Assembly (NCBI RefSeq): GCF_958298935.1
Contig: NC_084922.1
Coordinates: 47,275,458 to 47,339,457 of the forward strand
DNA from: Phragmites australis
Lineage: Eukaryota; Streptophyta; Magnoliopsida; Poales; Poaceae
Length of the DNA stretch: 64,000 nucleotides
Direction: 5' to 3'
A model generated the notes under the pieces. It made no database searches. It saw only the letters and a program-made list of their open reading frames with translations, and was not told the DNA's origin. The translations under genes were made by a program, and so were the position numbers. Positions 58,937-64,000 of this stretch are shown piece by piece; positions within the stretch are counted from its first letter, which is position 1; each line of letters opens with the position of its first letter.

Positions 58937-59223
58937 GGGTCTGTTTTTTTCAATCGAATAGCGTGAAAAACAACTTGTAGGTTGTGTATTGTAAGAAATT
59001 ATATTGTAATAATTTGAATTATGGATTGTAAAAGCTGGTGGAAAACGGATGGTCGGATTGCTATAATTTGGGGCTGAATTGTAACAACCCAGCTTTTACA
59101 ATATAATTGTTTGTTTCAGATTGCAGATTGTGACTACATTCCAACTTTTATAATACAACTATTTATTTTAGCTTGCAGATTATGATCATAATCCAGCTTT
59201 TACAATCCAAAACAAATAGAGCC
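58937..59223. mobile_element. Tourist-like MITE (TSD TAA)
   Basis: A 287-bp element starting GGGTCTGTTT and ending AAACAAATAGAGCC, flanked by TAA (58934-58936 and 59224-59226). The interior contains TTGTAAAAGCTGG and CCAGCTTTTACAAT in inverted order. It is related to 20441-20740. Confidence 0.75.
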
Positions 59224-59229
59224 TAAGTT

Positions 59230-61750
59230 GTTTAGGGGGCGATGGGTTGCCGGCATTGGAGGATCCTGATCTGATGAATGCGTATAATCTCAATAAAAAG
59301 CATGTTTGGTTATATGTATATATTGTTTCAGTCTGGTCTATCGAATACAAATATACATTCGTAGCCTAACCTAATAGATGTAAGCTCTTGTATCCGCTCA
59401 TGCAGCTAGGATCATTTGTCAGTGTCATAAAATTAAAATCTCAACTTTTACATCCACTCATACAACCTCATATTTGGTCAGCTCAACCTATCAAAACAAT
59501 ACAACCAAACAAATAATATATTTTTAACAAATATAATTTCACTCAACATGTTTTCGGCTTATCTTGCTTATATAGTTCATACGAGTAAGATCTCATACGA
59601 ATAACCAATCACATTCTTAGAGACAGAGGTGATCTTTAGTGCATTTGTGGCCCCTCCTTCATAAGCTGATCATAAGCATGTTACCATGTTTAGTGAGTTG
59701 CAAGCGCAAATTATCAAAACGTATCGATGCCCAGTGACCTGAAACAGGCACTCCACGAATGGGAACTGAAACTCAAGCACGGCAATGGCAGGTTCACAGT
59801 GGATAAAAGCAGAGTAGATTGCACGATCATCACCCAACATGGAGCAGCCGGTACCACACACTGATTAATCATCATGTGAAAAACCGCCGGAATTAATGGC
59901 CGAGCTAGAATTGGCAGCCGGCCACGTGCCGCTGTCAAGCCCCATGCAGGCAGCACCACCTGTTGATTTGACAACTCCAATACTACTGCCACAGTCCAAG
60001 ATTACAAGCGCCGGCCAGTGGTTGCAACTTCCGAGCGAGCAGTCGATCGACATCCGCTGCGATCGGGATAAATGAACCAAGCAAATTCTCCTAGCTAATC
60101 ATGCGTACGAGCTGCGAGCTAACTTGTCATGATGAAGGCTGTCGATGCACGAATTGTGGCCATCGCGGTATTGAATGGGAAGGGTCCGTTGGAAAGGGAC
60201 CCCGAGGGCGCTACCTCAATCATGCATTGCCTTGCCTTCTCGCTACATTGCATTCGATAGCATACTTGGAGGTGTTTAGCCCTGGGCTCGTCTCATTGGC
60301 TCGATCGGCAGGAGGATGGGAGTGGCCCACATTCTGACTCGCTCGTATGAAACGAGGCGACCCGGTGGGCTAAGGGTTTATTCGGGACATGCTCCTTGTT
60401 GCGCCAACCACATGGACGTATCCGTGCATGGATCTTCTGATCTCTAAGACAGGTTGAGTGCAAGGTCAAGACGTATTTTACTCTCCATATGGATTCAACA
60501 ACACTTGGTTTAACTAAAAGAAGGTCATCCCAAAAGAGACAAGTCTTCGAGAATGTATGGCAAAATATATCTGCATTATCTGTTTGTATTCAACAGAATG
60601 TTGCATGTTTATGATTTGTTGATTAAATTTCAGACAGTTAGTTGTAGATCTAATAGATTTTGTCACTCCGATCCCTTTCCAAGTATATCTTTCTCTCCAT
60701 AGCGTGTCTCCAAACTTTGGCCGCACCATTCCTTTTTACACCACGATCACACCTCACTATTTTGATGTTGCACTAGTGAGGCGTGTGGTAGCCAAATTTT
60801 GCTGCCCACATATTCTCTGCCTCTAACCCCTTACTGCGCCTGGCTTCTTGCTTGCCTTCTTTTCCCCCCGAAAAGAGGACATGCGATCTGCTATTCATTA
60901 GAGAAGAAAAGAGTTTTTACAACAAAACACACACTTGCTCAAATGAAGGAGACGAGAAATTACAAAAGATCAACACAACAGCATTGAACATCTCTAACAT
61001 CCACACAAAAAAGAGCTAAACAGACGCACAAAACGCTTATATTTTCGCGATGACATCTTCCCTCCCAAATATTGAAACCTGAGTTGGTTGGAGATTGGAA
61101 TTTTGGAAAGTCCTCATGCTTCTCTCCTTCCGGATATTCTCTGCTTATTGCTTGCCTCAAGTGTTCCATGTTTCAGTATCAGAAGGCGTTTCAAAGCAAA
61201 TAAAAAATAAAAAAAGGTTTGGCAAAAGAGAAAAAGATCACATGTATAACCCAATTTCGCCATTTTTTCTTGCTGGAACCTCGAGCCAGCGCGTGGCCGA
61301 CGTACACACCATGTAAATGCCCCAAAGCACTACCACCTGCCCATGACAATCAGGTTTGTAGCTTTGCTCCAACCCTTTAGCGATGTACCATTTTGCGCTC
61401 ACTGATTTACAGTCTACACTCTCTTCATCGCCATGACGATCACTCCTCAACTAACGATATCGTGCACCGTCCTTGCTTGTAGTCCTGCTACTACACGTCG
61501 ATAAAGAAATGGTTAGTGTTGGATCTATCATGGGAGGATCGACTAGTAATCTCGTTGACTTAGAGGAAAATGTGGTATTGCGCTTCGTAGCCCTTTCTCA
61601 TCCTATTTTCGCCCCCTTCGGGACAGATGCTTGCGCAAAAAGCAAATAGCGGGAGAAGCTAATGGAAGTCAACTTGTGTTCCTCAATTTAATATGTAGCC
61701 TATTTTCTTGTGACAACCTGAAACTTTACCAAAGAGATAGGTAGAATTCA
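59230..61750. other. Intergenic, no gene seen
   Basis: Mixed composition. The small minus-strand frames at 59670-60080, 60514-60729 and 60960-61169 match nothing I recognise. Positions 60870-60950 (AAAAGAGGACATGCGATCTG then GAAGAAAAGAGTTTTTACAAC) resemble the inverse of a LINE-type 3' end, but no coding part is visible. Confidence 0.4.
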
Positions 61751-61852
61751 TGCACAATGAGAATTGACGACAAATGTTTACAGTTACACGCGCACACCAA
61801 ATTCTTAGCCGTAGAGGATCTGTACATAGGAGGTGCTACCAATTCGTATCTA

Positions 61853-61857
<5 letters not shown>

Positions 61858-61883
<26 letters not shown>
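61858..61883. repeat. (CT)n microsatellite in the LBD leader region
   Basis: About 26 bp of CT dinucleotides, preceded by TATCTATC. CT tracts are common in grass 5' leaders. Confidence 0.9.
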
Positions 61884-62243
61884 TCCTTAATTGCTACAGT
61901 ACTACTCCTCCAATAAAGAACACAGATATCAAATTCCATTCTTTAACCTTCCCTACAACCTCTGTCCGCGATTTCTTCCCCTTCCTTGCAGCATATACCA
62001 CACACCTCACCATCTTTTATCTTTTGGTGTCCTCTCACTCCTTCCTCTTTCTCTCTCCAGAACAGGCACCCCAAATTTAAACAACGCAGGCAGCAGGGAG
62101 GAAAAAGAAAAGGAAAACCGGGTTTAAAAGGAGCAGCAGCTGCTGCCCCGGGCGGAGAGGAAGGCGAGGAGCGCGGCGAGGAGAGGAGAGCGGAGGCGAG
62201 GAGTCGGCGGTGCCGAGACAGCGGAAGAGATCGTCCAAAAAGG

Positions 62244-62940
62244 GTACGTACGCTGCCATTCACCGGCGGCGGCGGATCCGATAATATCTTCCTTTCTTTT
62301 ATCCCCTCCCTCTCCCGGTCTACACGGAGCCACATTCTATCTTCCTTCCTCTCCTACGCGGGGTCACTCTTTTTCTTCTTGGTTCCAATTAACTAAGAGA
62401 TCGGCCATTGATCCAAGAAAAGCACATACAACGAGATTTGTTTAGTCAGACAGATATCTAGATATCTCATTATGCGCACAAAGTCTTGCCATTTTACAAT
62501 GAAACCAAGCAACGTTTCGAACTCCGTCTCTCGTAGAAAGAAAAAGTCATGGACTTTTTGAAAGTTATAACAAAGAATCGGGCACTCGATCGATCTTGTT
62601 CTTATTTTTTCTTTTTTGTTTCCTTTGGTAGGCTCTTCAGTGCTTTTTTTTCGGAGGAAATAAACTGTGATTTGATTTTTTTGTCCATGTACGTGGTTCC
62701 TTCCTTCTTTTAGATCAAAGGACTCTAATGCATGAACATTTTTGTACATTTTCCAATGTATTTGAGGCAGTGTTCTTCATTTTTAGCAAGAGAAGAAAGC
62801 CAGTGAGATTCTTTCTATTCTCCCCCTTCTGATCTGTAGCAGCTTCCACAACTTCCCAAGAACAAATGAATCCATTGCAACACTATACTAGTAAAGAACA
62901 CAAGAAGAGAGTCTTACACAGTTCGTGATCCTTCCGCCAG
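62244..62940 (+). other. Probable 5'-UTR intron of the LBD gene
   Basis: A strong donor (AAAAAGG/GTACGT at 62243/62244) and an acceptor (TTCCGCCAG ending at 62940) bracket about 697 bp of AT-rich DNA directly before the ATG. Maize ig1 is also known to have a leader intron, which supports this. An acceptor at 62921 is an alternative. Confidence 0.55.
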
Positions 62941-62952
62941 GCCAGCAGACGG

Positions 62953-63846
62953 ATGGCTTCGTCGTCGCTGCCGGCGCCATCGGGCTCGGTGATCACCGTG
63001 GCATCGTCGTCTTCGTCAGCTGCGGCGGCGGCTCTGTGCGGCACGGGCTCGCCGTGCGCGGCGTGCAAGTTCCTGCGCCGCAAGTGCCAGCCCGACTGCG
63101 TGTTCGCGCCCTACTTCCCGCCGGACAACCCGCAGAAGTTCGTGCACGTGCACCGCGTCTTCGGCGCAAGCAACGTGACCAAGCTGCTGAACGAGCTCCA
63201 CCCGTTCCAACGCGAGGACGCCGTGAACTCGCTCGCCTACGAGGCCGATATGCGCCTCCGTGACCCCATCTACGGCTGCGTCGGTGTCATCTCCATCCTC
63301 CAGCACAACCTCCGCCAGCTCCAGCAGGACCTCGCCCGCGTCAAGTACGAGCTCTCCAAGTATCAGGTGATCATCGACATCATTACTCTTCATATCACCA
63401 CTCGAATGAGTAGTACATGTAGGCCCATAAATGAACGTGATGTGTGCTGCATGCGTTGGTTACATCCATTGTTGTTGGTTCAGGCGGCGGCGGCGGCTTC
63501 TGCGTCGACGGGGCCGAACGGGCCGCAAGCGATGGCAGAGTTCATCGGCAACGCGATGCCGAACGGCGCGCACAACTTCATCAACATTGGCCACTCGGCG
63601 GGGCTCGGCTCTATCGGAGGCTCTCCCATCTTCGGGCAAGAGCAGTTCGCCAACGCGCAGATGCTATCCAGGAGCTACGACAGCGAGCCCATCGCGAGGC
63701 TAGGGATCAACGGTGGATACGAGTTCGGGTACTCGACTACGATGGGCGGAGCCGGGCCTGTTTCCGGCCTCGGAACGCTCGGCGTTAGCCCGTTCTTGAA
63801 GTCCGGCACCGCCGGCGGCGACGAGAAGCCCAGCGCTGGGCAGTAG
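62953..63846 (+). CDS. LBD6: LOB-domain protein, LBD6/INDETERMINATE GAMETOPHYTE1-like
   Basis: Two exons (62953-63366 and 63484-63846; GTGATC donor, GGTTCAG acceptor) encode 258 residues. The LOB domain spans about residues 33-134: the zinc-binding C35/C38/C45/C49 block (CX2CX6CX3C, CAACKFLRRKCQPDC), FAPYFPPDNPQKFVHVHRVF then the GAS block (GASNVTKLLNEL), and a leucine-rich coil (ISILQHNLRQLQQDL). The start MASSSLPAPSGSVITVASSS and the tail (TGPQAMAEFIGNAMPNGAHN, PFLKSGTAGGDEKP) match the maize ig1 and rice OsIG1 proteins as remembered; these are class I LBDs orthologous to Arabidopsis AS2. Those proteins act in the nucleus with AS1/RS2-type MYB proteins, repressing KNOX genes and patterning leaves and the embryo sac. 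The gene looks intact. Confidence 0.96.
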   Translation: MASSSLPAPSGSVITVASSSSSAAAAALCGTGSPCAACKFLRRKCQPDCVFAPYFPPDNPQKFVHVHRVFGASNVTKLLNELHPFQREDAVNSLAYEADMRLRDPIYGCVGVISILQHNLRQLQQDLARVKYELSKYQVIIDIITLHITTRMSSTCRPINERDVCCMRWLHPLLLVQAAAAASASTGPNGPQAMAEFIGNAMPNGAHNFINIGHSAGLGSIGGSPIFGQEQFANAQMLSRSYDSEPIARLGINGGYEFGYSTTMGGAGPVSGLGTLGVSPFLKSGTAGGDEKPSAGQ

Positions 63847-64000
63847 GCGGTCGTCAGTGCGATCGATCAATCTTGTCAGGTTTGGCTTGTTTTGCATGCC
63901 TGCACAGTGTTATAGTCTGATCTTGCTTCTGTTTCCGAATAATTCGCAAGTTTGGTAGCGTACGGTGAGTTCGTTTGTAATTTGCTAGCTGCACAATCAT

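Noticed and set aside
1..64000. CRISPR arrays, bacterial operons, rRNA or tRNA genes, viral genes
   Set aside because: None were seen; tandem repeats present lack spacer structure, and gene architecture is that of a plant nuclear genome. A tRNA scan was not possible by eye, so a single tRNA could be missed.

Overview
The window is nuclear DNA from a flowering plant, almost certainly a grass (Poaceae). The evidence is a LOB-domain gene closely matching maize ig1/LBD6 and its rice counterpart, GT-AG introns, GC-rich first exons, and a dense load of grass-type transposons: solo LTRs, Mutator-like remnants, Tourist and Stowaway MITEs, Helitron-like ends and a truncated LINE. All calls come from reading the sequence by eye; no database search was run, and the species is not resolved.

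Layout. Positions 1-4430 hold a decayed Mutator-like element whose parts include a transposase core, a plant-mobile-domain ORF and a MuDR-type N-terminal fragment. Positions 4990-5135 hold a cluster of short hairpin units. An ARGOS/OSR-type membrane protein gene sits at 6973-7299. Positions 7400-11560 are mainly MITEs and another MULE fragment. Two solo LTRs (11817-13250 and 14637-15854), each with a perfect 5-bp target duplication, split an unidentified transcript-like region. Two Helitron-like 3' ends (17122 and 19870) bracket captured-looking fragments of a hyccin-like gene and a PPR gene. A hAT-like non-autonomous element lies at 21502-22671, and a decayed 5' copy of a TIC236/SSG4-type gene at 23140-24060.

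The gene-rich part starts near 28.5 kb: two small genes on the minus strand (a one-pass membrane protein and a MEGLIPF-type small protein), SRP72 with six exons (37937-41998), a Myb/SANT-like gene (42899-44274), the RNA polymerase III subunit RPC4 on the minus strand with nine exons (45267-46950), and a three-finger C2H2 gene on the minus strand (49128-50540). A 5'-truncated LINE with a 12-bp target duplication sits between the convergent Myb-like and RPC4 genes. Positions 51.5-62 kb hold an mTERF-like relic, a third solo LTR, tandem repeats and MITEs. The LBD6/ig1-like gene ends the window (62953-63846).

The intact genes have unrelated jobs: protein targeting (SRP72), Pol III transcription (RPC4), and growth, ethylene or leaf-polarity regulation (ARGOS-like, LBD6). 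This is ordinary eukaryotic gene order with no operon logic. The accessory interest lies in the transposon biology: captured gene fragments, hairpin arrays inside LTRs, and a MITE that carries a minisatellite.
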